NCBI RefSeq assembly: GCF_021462225.1
Contig: NC_061812.1
Location: 50,151,848-50,215,847 of the forward strand
From: Girardinichthys multiradiatus
Lineage: Eukaryota; Chordata; Actinopteri; Cyprinodontiformes; Goodeidae
Reading direction: 5' to 3'
DNA length: 64,000 nucleotides
Each line of letters starts with the position of its first letter. Position 1 is the stretch's first letter. The position numbers were made by a program, and so were the translations under genes. The notes under the pieces were generated by a model. It made no database searches, was not told the origin of the DNA, and saw only the letters and a list, made by a program, of their open reading frames with translations. Positions 23,281-36,158 of this stretch are shown here, piece by piece.

Positions 23281-25590
23281 ATGCCTCTGATTCTATTTAT
23301 GATTGAAGTGTTAACATAGGTACTGACCTTTATTTGGACCAGCGGCCACAAGACATTGGCCAGTTACCACCATCAAGGTCTACCAAGGTTTTAAAAAGTT
23401 ACAGTTTCAAAACCACAAAGATCTTCCATCATTGTGTTTCAGTGGTCTGAAGTTCTTTTATTTATATACGTGTTGGAGTGAATAGAGCAACACAAAGCTT
23501 CCTTTAACCAACCAACTGCTGTGAACTGTCAGTCAGCTGGCTTAAAGAGGAATATTACATTTTCACCTAAAAAGAAAGATAGACAATCACAGTGTAGAAT
23601 CTTAAGAAATTTCTAGAAATAACTGTTTTTAAGGTAACTTTGTCTAAAAGTACAGTTGACAAGCAGGATGTCTGTCAAGCAGCAGACTGCAGGCTGGCTA
23701 CAACTAATTAAGCAGCTAAAATAAGCTCATACTTGTGTAACTATATAAAGGGCAAAACAATAAAAAATAAATGTTAAAAATAATTTACTTATAACTATGA
23801 AAATAATTAATTTTTATCAGTGTAGGAATAATTGTTGCTTTTCTGTTTTAGATTAAAGCTTTTATATTATGTTTTACATTTTAGTTTCAAATGTTTGTGT
23901 ACACAGCATCACTGTCTACATACAGGGATGCTCTGAAATTGTGGTATTTTCTTTTTATTTGCAGTAATATGACATCCAAGCCAAAATACATACAATTTCA
24001 TTTCACCGGAGACGTGTCTGAATACTACTGGAAACAGATGTCATCAGTCTGACTTGTTTAGAAACACATTCATTGTCACAATTTAGCAAATACAATTTCT
24101 GCAAAATGCAGATAGTGACATACTGTTTCTCTACACATACTTTTAGAGGCCTTTCTTCCTAAAAACTGTCCTTAAATCAAACACTGTATGACCAATGAAA
24201 ACAACACTGATTATCTCATCACTGTGGCACCTGTTAGTGAGTGAGATATGTCAGGCTGCTCGTAAACATTTTGTCCCCAGAGTTGATGTTAGATGTAGAA
24301 ACAATAAGCAGCATTATGATTTGATGAAGTTTGAAAGAGACTAAACTGTGTTGCTTAGAGGACTCCAGTAACTCCAAACTTGCAGCTGCTGTGAGTTGCT
24401 CCTGGTCTGCAGTAGTCTGAGTCTATCACAAGTGGTCTAAGGAAAGAACTGGAGTCATAACGGTAAAACTACTAGTTCAGTACATACTTTGGGCTTAAAG
24501 TCACTGTTCAGTATGTTTTCGGACCCTTCTATCAAGAGAAAGAAATAAGAAGTGGCCACTTTAGAATTAATTGGAGATTTGGTTGATTTCTTTTTTTTTT
24601 TTATGACCTGTCGCTGCATTTTAGTAATACCAGGGGTATAGCAGGGGTCGCGTTAACCAAATATTTTCCATTTTTGACAGGTTTTTTTAAACATGATGGA
24701 AATCTGAAGGCCATCAGTCATTTTGACATATTGTAATTCATACCCCTGACCACTTGATAGCGACTTAGCAAATTAATTAGCTGTTTCCCCGAGTCCTTGT
24801 CGGATCAGAAAACTTCTTGTTCAAACAGTCTTGCCAACCTCTGATCACTTCAATTGGAGAAATGTTCCATGATATCAAAATGTTGGCTGAAGTGGAGCTT
24901 GTATTTCTCGTCTCTAGTGCGGCACCATAGCGCAGATTCATCCTCCAGAAAAACATCAAAACAGCCACAAGAAGTCGTCTGTCCGAGGCAAAAGTCCAAA
25001 ACATCATGACACATAGCGTCTGCAGCAATCCCACTCCCGACATTTGATTACGCCACATACAAGTTCACAATTCAGGTCCATGCAGACCAGATGGAAGTTG
25101 CGGGACTGTGCGTTTAGGTCACAAGTGATCTGTTCATATTATTGAGCAATTGTTTAATTTCATTGATTATACATAGTTACTGGGACTACAATCAGTGTTT
25201 TTTGTCACTGTGGCGAAAACGTTACATGTATTCGTCTGGTTGATGTGGATTCTCTGTTCAGCTTGTTCAGACGAAATATTCATTAAAATGCATGAACATA
25301 AATGCTACTGAATTTTTTATTATTATCATGTGATGGGTAAAAATAGATTATGACCAGATTTCTTTTTACCTTGTTAGTTGAAATGACTGTCAACAAAAAA
25401 GTCTAGCGCAGCCTCTGTCATATAGAGCAAGTTGCCTACATGTGCCAGGGCAGATTTGCTCTACAAGAAGGATATGTCAAGACAATGTCCTAATTGCGAG
25501 ATTAAATGTATTAATCCCAGATTCAATCCAGCATCAAAGTAGGCAGGCCACAATGATGTTATAGTAACCTGTATTTGTATGACCTTCAAC
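23281..25590. other. Intergenic sequence, no gene seen
   Basis: AT-rich, with a T run at about 24590-24602. A 93-codon minus-strand frame (25058-24777) contains no domain I know. The stretch from 24640 to 25130 has the look of an old repeat, but I cannot classify it. Confidence 0.35.
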
Positions 25591-25659
25591 CATTTTGAGT
25601 AATTGTGTGTTGGTGCATGCTTGTGTGTGTGGGTTGTCCGTGGATCAACATATGTGTTG

Positions 25660-26420
25660 TAATAAGTGTTTCTGTGTTTTGTTCACTCTGGCCATTGAGT
25701 CATTAGCTATGGCAATTCGCAAGCATATCAATATAACTGGTATAAAAATAGGAACTACGGAACATCGTGTAGTCCTGAACGTAGATGATATAATTCTGTT
25801 TTGCTTAAAACTGCCAAATCTGTTATAGTACTTTACTACCACCCAGCCCTCAGCATGGGTAACAGTTGAGTCACAATTCATTTCTTTTCCTATAAACTTA
25901 CACATGTACTCATCGGACACGAAAAAGCTAATTTAACAAAATAAAAATCCTTTCCTGAAAAATACATTGGTAGTTGGGCAAAAAACACATGATTACTTGG
26001 AGGAAAAACAACAATTATCCCAATTCACACAAATTCTTGTCAACGATTTTCGACCAGGTAGAGCAGACTGAGTTTTTAAACTCTGGTCTACCAAGGTGTC
26101 TACAAAGGTGTCTGATCTCTATACAGGGAAGGTATTTCTGTCATTTGAAGAACTTAAATACAAATATGACATTCCTACAAAACATTTCTACAAATATCTT
26201 CAGGATTGTAGTTTCATTTTGTCCAAGCAGCAAAATAATCTTGATGTACCTTCTTTGTCTTCATTAGAAGACATTACTATTAACCACATGGATGCTAGAG
26301 GACAGGTGTCTTTTTTTTTTTTACTTATTAGTTGACAAATGTAAAGAATCCCCGATTAATATTCTACAAGCATTGGAAACAAATTTGGGAGAAACTATAT
26401 CAGACGAGGAATGTTCAGAA
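25660..26420 (+). mobile_element. L1-type LINE 3' fragment
   Basis: At 25700-25810 the frame reads [12 protein letters not shown] and VDDIILF, the L1 RT blocks EPLA and ADDxLLF with the catalytic Tyr-Ala lost. At 26096-26260 it reads SDLYTGKVFLSFEELKYKYD and FYKYLQD, the conserved C-terminal part of fish L1 ORF2. Stops and frameshifts separate the parts. Confidence 0.65.
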
Positions 26421-26639
26421 GCTTGTGGTTTGGTTCATACCCAACCTGCAACACATCAGGGAGGCAACAGTTCTCCGCAGCAGTCGGGACCCAGAGGGAC
26501 CAAGGTAGGAGGGGCACATTGTATTTCACCCTTGGAGGCCAGTCCCCCAGACCCCACTAGAGACCAGCATAGCCGTGGCAACCCAACACACCCTTAGGAG
26601 GCAACAGAATGGGACCCACCAGTTGACCGAGCACCCATA

Positions 26640-27130
26640 CAGCACAACCAGGACAGGAGACTCTCACTGATCCAAGAGGAGCAATGTATCTCTCGTCCTG
26701 GCCATGGAATAGTGGACGAGATCTTTACCATCGCAGACTTGGTGAGGGAGAATGCCTCTCCGGTCTACATGTGCTTTGTGGATCTGGAGAAGGCCTTTGG
26801 CAGTGTCCACTGAGGTATTTTGTGAGGGGTGTTGTGGGAGTATGAGGTTGTATATAGGAGGCTCTTAAGGGCTGCCCGATCCTTGTATGCCCAAAGCAAG
26901 GAGCTGTGTCCGCATTCTTGTCACTTGGTTTGTGGTGTTAATGGACAGGATCTTAAGGTGTCGTGGTGGAGGGGAGGGTGTTTTTTGCTGCTCGCAAATG
27001 ATGTTGGCTTCTTCAGGCCATAACCTCCATAGTGCACTGAAGCAGTTTGCAGCAGTTTGCAGTGTGTGTAGTGGATGGGATGACACCGTGGTTCTCGACT
27101 GGAGAAAGGTGGATTGCCCCCTCTTAAACT
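26640..27130 (+). mobile_element. Non-LTR reverse transcriptase fragment
   Basis: Fragments of an RT palm are present in order: CFVDLEKAFGSVH at 26770-26810 (the FVDLEKAFDRV block), LRAARSLYAQSKEL at about 26865, and LASSGHNLHSALKQFAAVC at 27010-27060 (the block following ADD). The catalytic box reads SQMMLAS in place of ADDxxLLAS. This is a different LINE type from the CR1/L2 copies. Confidence 0.65.
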
Positions 27131-27289
27131 TTACAATTTCCACTTGCAGTCCTACAAATTTGATTTTCACCAAAATCCTTAAAAGTCCACTGTATGTCTT
27201 TACTGTGTCTGGTACAACAGCCCTTTAAACACATAAAGCTACTTGAAGTTTCAACTGCTAAGAAAATGTGTAAACAATATTGGCATTGT

Positions 27290-27560
27290 TCTCACGCTGG
27301 TGAAGATACTTAGTCATCCAGGACATGGTACATCCAATAAAGATGAAACAACAAAACAACTGGACTTCAATCTCGAGGTTTTAAACATTTTGCTCCTTAT
27401 GTGAAAGGCTTTCTCAATTCGAAGCTATTGAGGGAGAAGTTCCAAACTTTTAAGCAGTTAGGGATATGCCGTTCTACACATCTAAACACACGTACAGATT
27501 AGACTCCCCTAACAATAGGACCTCATTGACGGCCTACTGAGTATTTGTACATGACTGAAT
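27290..27560. repeat. Interspersed fish repeat, unclassified
   Basis: The sequence gtgaagatacttagtcatcc, followed by an aaacaactggacttcaa stretch, recurs in many teleost genomes to my knowledge. I cannot assign it to a class from this copy. Confidence 0.4.
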
Positions 27561-28299
27561 GCTAAACAAAACGTTAGAGCATTTCATCCTTTATATATTG
27601 TATATCCTATGAATATTGTAATAAGGTGATATATTGTTTAAATGTGAACTTATTGTTAGAACAATAAAGATTTCACATGATAACATGATATATCTCTCCT
27701 TTTCTTTTGCCTGGGTGGCAGCTCTATATTTCTGTAATTTTGTGTTGTACGACATGATAACTGTGCTGGCCTTCATGCCTAAGATTCATGTAGTTCTCCT
27801 TTAACATCCCAACTCAATATAGATGACCTGATAGACAGCATATCTCAATAAGATACTGAAGGCCACCCTAGTGGCCAGCAGGGACACTGAGCTGCGTGTA
27901 GCTATTAGAGTGAACAGAATTTTCTGGGAGTTGCAACAACTGATGAAGTCATCAGCTGTGAGAAGCCAGCCTGCCTGATTGTGTCAGGTGGTCTTGATGA
28001 CAGTTCTGTATGTCAGTCTGGCCCTTATGGCCGAAGCTAAAAATAGATCCAGGCTTTTCAGGGTCACATCCAGAATCAGTAACGTCATCATCCAGCTGGG
28101 AGGAGGGAGGCTTCATCTCCCCAGACAACTAAGCATGATGTGCATTCAAATAACTACATAAAATGTGGATGATGTTCTGATGTAAAACATGTTCCTTCTT
28201 TTTATAAACATTCTAAACAAGGGCAGAAAAAAACTGCTTAATTTTAATAGATGAAGGTCGATTTCGTTCTTTGTTTAGATGCTTTCCAACCTTAGTAAT
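27561..28299. other. Intergenic sequence, no gene seen
   Basis: The AT-rich stretch 27580-27760 and the more GC-rich stretch 27830-28145 show no exon or repeat I can name. Confidence 0.3.
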
Positions 28300-28630
28300 G
28301 TTTTATATTGCAAATTGGGCCATCTAGTGGCGACATCGCGATACTGTCATTTTGTTTCTAGTGTCGAAAGTGAGATGATATATCGAACTACATAAAACCT
28401 AAAATGTCTCTTTAGTAATGGCTATACGTTAGAACACTGTTTAAAAACTTGTGCCTCCTTTTGTGTTTATTTTAGGCCCATTTGTGCTTTACGAGGGACA
28501 TTGAAGGCGTCTCCAGGGTAAATACGCACGTCATCAACACGCGCCAGAAAGGGGTAAAAGGTCGTTTGCCTGTGTTTTGTAAAGCCGATCACACCCAGGT
28601 TAGTTAAAGGTTTGTGTGCTCCAAAACATA
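28300..28630 (+). promoter_or_regulatory. Probable acad9 promoter and 5' UTR
   Basis: The 330 bases before the acad9 start codon contain more CG dinucleotides than their surroundings, especially 28500-28560, and a CRE-like ACGTCA at 28528-28533. No TATA box is evident, as expected for a housekeeping mitochondrial gene. The transcription start is not visible in the sequence. Confidence 0.4.
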
Positions 28631-28810
28631 ATGAACGTGAACAGTTTCCTCGCCTTGTCCAGAGCTTTTCCACGCGGAAAATACACGCTCGCCTGTCACG
28701 CGTGGCACCAGGGGAAACAGGCTCTACGTGCACAGCAGCGGAGGACTTTCAGAAGTCATTCAAGGAGTCTAGCCTATGCCAAGGATCTGTTCCTGGGTCA
28801 GATCAACAAG
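28631..28810 (+). CDS. acad9: acad9 exon 1 (residues 1-60)
   Basis: ATG at 28631, presequence and the [13 protein letters not shown] block; donor GTAACA. The in-frame ATG at 28631 is preferred to upstream non-ATG codons. Confidence 0.93.
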
Positions 28811-31800
28811 GTAACAGATGAAGCTAACAATGAACAATGGCGGCGTTTTATGAATGAAGAACCTTACAAAAGTATTCACACTTCCTGAAGTCCATCACAG
28901 TTCAATGAATTTACGGGGAGTTTATGCGAGACTGCTATGCTTTGTGTTCAGTCCCTCTAATAACCCTGAGACATCAATTGCCTTCAGCTGAACTGGATCG
29001 GAACAGTCCAAACAGACACCAGGTTCTACAGTTAACTCCAATGCTGTCTCACTTACTGAGGATGAAGTAATCATGTTCTGGAGGATGCCAATGATTTTAT
29101 TTTGAATAGAATCAATTTTATTTACAAAGAATCCCATAAAGTAATTACTGCTGAGAGCTAAGGAAATGGATGGCTCAACAAGAGACTCTGTGGAAGGTTG
29201 GCAACTGTACTAAAAAGAAACCTGGGATTATTCTTATTCCCTTCTATTAATGGTGAGGAATAAGCTGTAATAAGATGTAACGGTACACAGTGTTTCCAGA
29301 TGAAGTAGGACTATTTCAGGGCTGTTTTCTCTCTAATTTCCCAGAATTGCACTGATTTGAAACAGGGAGCCTCCTATAAATAATTACCAATTTTCAGAGG
29401 GTGGCCTTGCATTACATTGTCTAATGCAAGGCTCATAGAGGAGGTAACACTATATGTGTATGTTAAGTTGCAGTACATGGACGTCCACCTAAACTGACAG
29501 GCTGGGCAAGGAGAGCATTAATCAGAGAAGCAACTCTGGAGAACCAGCAGTTAGCCACAGATCCAGTAGGATAATCTGTGTAGGTACATGTAGGTAGGTT
29601 ATTGTTAAAAGGAAGTCTGAAGAAGTTCTGTCCTGTTTGCCACAAACCAAGTAGGAGAAATGACCAACATCTGGAAGAAGATAGTCTGATCACAGTAGAC
29701 CAACACTGGACTTTTGGACTTGTATCCAAAACGCTATTTGTGGAGGAAAACTGACACTGCACATCATCCTGAACACAATGCCCCCACAATAAAACATGGT
29801 GGTGGCAGCATCATGCTGTGGGGCTGCTTGTCTTCTGCAGGAACAGAGAAGCTGGTCAGAGATGATGGGAAGATGGTTGGAGCTCAATCCAGGACAATCC
29901 TGGAAGAAAACCTCTTAGAGGCTGGAGAAGACAAATGTTGGTCAAGGCTGTGGTCTCCAGTGCAGTCTCAGCCTGGATAGATCCCAGTTAGGCAGATCTG
30001 GCCTCTTGATTGTTTTTAAGATCGGAGCGAGATGTTAGACGCAGCGGCTGAGTGCTCTCCCTTTTGGTATTTATGTTTGTTTTTATAAATTATATAGTTT
30101 GTGGATGCCGCTATTCGACTCACTCAGATCCAGCCTCTCAGTTTTGTTGTTGGTTGACTGGAGTTTGACTAACCTCCTGTGGAGGGCTTCTAAATCCTTC
30201 TGTAAGGACTGGAAGCCAGTCTGCCACCAGTACAGTAGTGACTGCCTGCAACAGCTCACTGTTTCGCCCATGTTGTGTCAGTAAATAATCGTCCAGTAGA
30301 AACTATTCAGCACTATTAGAAACCATAATAAAACTTCAACAACACAACTGTTATTCAGTCTTTTAATGTCAGACAGCATCTACACTCTAGAACATCAAGA
30401 ACATCCTGTTTTTATCCTCCAGGCTGAGGTCTTCCCTTATCCAGAGATTGGAAAGGAGGAGCTGGAGGAGATTCAGCAGTTTGTTGCGCCAGTAGAGAAG
30501 TTCTTCAGTGAGGAAGGTGAGAAAGGAGATTCTGTGGTGTGGGAATCAGCTGAACTGGAATCATTTTCTCAGTTGAGTGTTTGTCTGCTTTGTTCCCTCC
30601 AGTTGATTCAGCAAAAATAGATAAAGAAGCAACAATCCCAGCAGAGACTCTGAATGGCCTGAAGGAGCTGGGCTTGTTTGGAATCATGATCCCTGAAGAG
30701 TACGGTGAGACGCTTTCATCAAAACAATAAATAGCAAAACAAATAAAAACTTTTTTCCATTTTTCAGCTAATTTTAAAGTTAAATCTCTTTTGCTGAAGA
30801 CGATTGTGGTAGTGCATCAGGGTCATTTAGACAGACCATAACAACATGGAGAATTTCAGCAATTTTTAACAGCAACATGCTGTGAGAAACAGATTTTACA
30901 TGCTGTAAATCATGGTGGTGGAGGACTGATGGTTTGGGCCCACAGGACAGAAACCTACAATTTCCCTTAAGCAAATTATAGCAGAAGAATAGACGGATGA
31001 TCCTTAACCACAATGAGATGCTGCACCTATTGAAATCTGTAGTCTTAATGCAGAGCAACATTAATGTTTCCCATTTTCTCACATGAGACCCTTCAGCCCA
31101 GTGGGCTCGTCATTCTTTCGCTCTCCTAACGACTGGTCTCTAAAACCATGGAGTCAGCCTGAGTTCATCCTGGTACTGGATGGGTTTCTACGCAGCTGGA
31201 CTGTGTTCCAACCTTCTCTTTCTTTTTATTCCCAGGTGGTCTGGGATTGTCCCACACCATGTATGCCCGGCTGAACGAGATCATCGCGTTAGACGGCTCT
31301 ATTGCTGTCACTCTGGCCGCACACCAAGCCATTGGTCTGAAGGTTAGATGTTAAACGCTAAAGCAGGTTGTATCATCAAACTGGACCAATTTTTGTTGGC
31401 TGTGATGTGCTAAAAGCTGTGTGGTTTCAGGGGATTCTGATTGCTGGGAATGAAGCCCAGAAGAAGAAATATCTCCCCAAACTGGCTTCAGGAGAACACA
31501 TCGCTGCGTTCTGTCTTACAGAACCTGGCAGGTATGGATCCTGACACCTCATTCATGACCTGGTTCAATATTTTGTCTGAAGCTTTTTTAGTTGCATACT
31601 TGAGATAGTTTAGTAAGTAAAAATGGAGATTTTTTGATCCCTGGTACAAATGTACTGTAATTAAAACGAGTCATATGGATTAATTAAAAGGCTTCTCCAA
31701 GCAGAGAACTTCTACCCTGAACACACAGAGTTTTTTATAATTTTGGACCTTATCAACAACCGTTTGTCAGTTCTCTGTATTCTGTAAATGCTGAGGACTT

Positions 31801-34800
31801 AGGTTCCTGTTCTTTCTTCATTATCCTCTTTAACCTTCACAACCCCAAACTGGCCTTTAAAAAAGGAAAAAGACACCCTGACCATGGATAACAGTTGTAC
31901 TGAGATACATGAAGGGACTAGTTAAAGAGTGTAACTACTGTGTAACAACAATGTGTTTAACTTCTGTGGCTGTTCTTGTGTCATGTGTTTGCATTCAGGC
32001 AAAGATACACTAGTGACAGTTATTCAACACCCTCATCCAGAACCAATTTGTTTGTGTTGCTTTTCTGTTAAATCACACAACAGAAAATGAGTAGATGGGC
32101 ATATTGTCCTAAGCACTCCACACCAAAGCAATGATGCACAGGAACTTGGAGAACTGCTTAGGTGTTTATGCAGCAGTGTGAAACACTTCAGGGGATTAAG
32201 GAAGTTTGGTTTTTAGATATGTAGCAGCAGTGGAGAGTGAGTGGTGGATGTATGGAGCCCAAAAAGTAAGAAGGCTTGTGGTTTCTAATCAATACTGTTA
32301 AATATGCTTCAAAGTGTTAAACATGCCACCTGCTGGTGATGGTGCTGTGCCATAGTAAGTATGTAACATTTATTTTGTATTTACACAAGTGTTTCAGTTC
32401 TGGTTTTAGTTTTCACAAGGTAAGGCCTAACAAATACTTGCCAGACGTTATTTTATGATATTTAAGATATACCTTTCAATTTAGGATTACGTAGCTCAGA
32501 AACTCTGAAATCATTGTCAGTTAACACAGTTCATCGCTACATCTAGAAGTTAAAACTCAACCATGCAGAGCGAAAGCCATATACCAACAACACCTGGTAT
32601 GGGGGTGTGTTGGTCGGTAACTTGCACATCTGTGAAGGGACCATTAATGCTGAAAGGTACATGCAGGATTTGGAGCAACATCTGCTGCCATCCAAGCAAT
32701 GTCTTCTTCAGGAACATCCCCGCGTCTTTCAGCAAGACTATGCAAAGCCACATTCTGCACGTGTTCCAACAGCGTGGCTTCATATCGTGTCATATGTAGT
32801 GAGTTCTGGCACTAGTCTGACCTGCCTGCAGTCCAGACCTGTCAACCACTGAAAATGTCTTGAGCATTATGAAGCGCAAAATACAACAATGGAGACCCTG
32901 GACTGTTGAGCAACTGAAGAATTTCACCTACAAACCTTCAACAATTAATGTCCTCAGTTCTTAAATGCTTACTAAGAGTTGTTAAAAGGAAAGGTGATGG
33001 AACACAGAGGTAAACATTCCCCTTTCCCAGTGTTGTTGGAACATGTTGCAAGCATCAAATTCAAAATTAGTGAATGTTTGCAGAAAAAAAAAAGTAACAA
33101 CGTTTTAGCAGTTTGAACATTAAATATCTTGCCTTTGTCGTGGATAACTGGATGTAGTTTGAACAGAATCTGCTAAACTTTTTACTCCGTTTTTCTTTAC
33201 GTTTTACACAATATCCCCGCTTCATTGGAATCAGGGTTGTATACAAATATAAATAACTATGTAACAGTAAAAAAAAGAATAAAATAAAAAACAAAAACCC
33301 AAAACAGCAAAGCAAGAGATAACTGATTTAGCGAATAATTGATCTGATTGTGCAGAAGCTGGCTTTTAGAAACCCTTCAAGCATCATTTTTTTATTCAAA
33401 ATATGAGTATATAAAAATGGGAGTAATGTTAAGAAATCTGCATTTGTGTATAGAGAATCTGGGCAGACGAACATAGTGACCTCCAAACTTTAGAAGATTT
33501 TTTTTTGACAACTAAGTCTCTGATTAATAAATGTTATGGAGAACATTGGTTTACTTTTGTAAACCCACACTGGAGCTAGAATGAAAACTGTCCAACCTGT
33601 CAGCTGTTAAAATAAAGCGAAACACTCAGCCAGTGAATCACTTGGTTAGACCACGAACCAATCAGGATTAGTTCAGGTGGTGGAGAAGTTTCTTCCAGCT
33701 GAGGTCTGATGTTTAGGCTTTGAAACAACATAGTTAATTAATGACCTTTCCACTTCTTAACCTTCTAAAATGTTTTTATGCTGCATTAAACAACAAGTGT
33801 CACCAGATATATTAAAGACGGAGCCTGGATGCTCGGTGCTTAATGAATGAGTTAACATTAGTTCTAGTCCAGGCAGATCTTTGGAATATGCTGCTTAGAG
33901 TGATGATGACATCATTATATTCAATTCAATTCAGTTTTATTTATATAGCGCCAATTCACAACACATGTTTTCTCAAGGCACTTCACAACAGTCAGGTTCA
34001 TACATTCCTATTAATCCTAATCATTGAACAGTGCAGTCAGAGTTGGATAAAAAGTTTTTCTATCTAAGGAAACCCAGCAGATTGCATCCAGTCAGTGACT
34101 TGCAGCATTCACTCCTCCTGGATGAACATGTAGAGACAGTGGACAGTCACTGGCGTTGACTTTGCAGCAATCCCTTATATATATATATTGTGCACCCTTA
34201 CTATATTTCTGTTAGAAATGCCTTTTTTTTAATCCAGAATGCTATTTGTATCATGTTTACAATGATCTACAGCCTCTCTGTGATTTCAGACAGCATGTGA
34301 TCATCTATATATGTGCTGTCTTTTCATTCGACAGAGGGGGAGCTCTTTAAAGCGCTTGTATTGTCTGAAAAGTGTACTTTAATATTACTAAACAGCTGAG
34401 AAGTAATCTTAGGTCAACAGAGTTATGAATGATCTCCAATTTAGTCCAAAATAGTTTATCCCCCTGGCAGATTTGGGCTCAGAGTAATCTGTTAATGTTA
34501 CCAACATGTTTCTTCTTTCGTTTTTGGAGTCCTGACCTAAATCTGATTGAGAATCTGAGAAGGCAGCTAAAGATTAGGGTGATGGTAAGATGGCCTTCCA
34601 AGACTCACCAAAAATAAGTCACCTAAAACCAGTGGAAACATGCTTGATCTACCTTTTCCATCTGCCAGGTGTATGAATAATTTTGGGCTTGTGTTTGATA
34701 ATTAAAATATGATCTTCACACCTTTTATAAAGAGAATTTACCAGTAGATGGCTCATGGCGTGCCTCACATGTTTTAATTCCCTTCAGTGGAAGCGATGCA

Positions 34801-36124
34801 GCTTCCATTCAGACGCGGGCGACCCTGTCTGAAGATGGGAAACATTACCTGATCAGTGGCTCCAAGGTAACACACACCAAGCTTACAGAATCCTAACACT
34901 CTCCCAGCTTGTTCTTATTTCCAGGGTCTGACTCTGAGATCCTGAATCTTCTCTTTTGGATTTTCAGATTTGGATTTCTAATGGAGGCTTTGCAGACATC
35001 ATGACAGTGTTTGCTCGGACTGAGGTAGAGGTAGATGGTGCAAAGAAAGACAAGATTACTGCTTTTATCGTTGAGAAGGCTTTTGGGGGCATCTCCAGCG
35101 GCAAACCTGAGGACAAACTGGGCATCAGGGGTTCCTACAGTAAGCCTTCCCAGCATACCTGCCAATGGTTTCTGTTACATTTGGGGCTTTTACATGGAAG
35201 GAAGCTAACTACCCTCGGTCAGAAAGAGTCTCAATGAAAGCATGCAGATTCTGAGATTTGCAAAAGTATTCACACCTCTGGAAAATATCGACATTTTGTC
35301 AAGTTAAAATGACAACCATCAAGAGTCTTTATATGATAGACCAGCACAAGTGGTGCATATTTATGAAGGGAAAGGAAAATGATATATGGTTTTCAAAAGA
35401 AGCTGCAGAGATCCATAGCTCTGGTAGGAGAATCTGTTGCCATGACAACTATTAGTTGTCCTCTCCAATAATCTGACTTTCATGGACAAGTGGTAAATAG
35501 AAAGCCATCAGTGTCATGAGGTCTCCTCGATTTGATCAGAAGTCCTGTTTGCAGTTTGCCACAAGGAGTTACCATAAACCTGTGGAAGAAGCTTCTTCTA
35601 GTCAGAAGGGAGCAAAGTGAAACTTTTTGGCCAAATCTGAAATGCTTTGTGTGGAGGAATAGAATCAGTGAACATCACCCTGAGCATACTACGCATCAGT
35701 TTCCTTCTTCTTCATAATTATGCACTATTAAAATCCAAATAAAATTTGCAAGTTTGTGGTTGTAACATGACAAGCTGTAAAAACCTGGAGGGGTTTCAAC
35801 ACTTTTGCAAAGGTTTTTGATGCAACATTTCAGGTTTAGATTAATCAAGCTGGATCTGCTCCTGTACGGAAAAAACTGCTGCTGCTCATTTCAAAGAAAA
35901 ATGCGTCACATTCTCCAGAGGTTTAGCAGAGATGTTAAAAACCACAGAACCTGGATGGAAAACCTTCCTTTAACGGCCCCACTGATCTCCACCTCACACA
36001 GTTCTGGATTAAAACAACTGGCGCCATGGGAAGCGTTGTCATCAATAGGAAAGTTGTGGGTTAAATTCCAGCTTCCTCCTGCCACATGTCAATGTGCCCC
36101 TGGGCAAGGCATTTAACCAGTGTA

Positions 36125-36158
<34 letters not shown>

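Noticed and set aside
28616..28630. Earlier start for acad9 at GTG 28616
   Set aside because: ATG 28631 is in frame and gives a standard presequence; a vertebrate start at GTG is unlikely.
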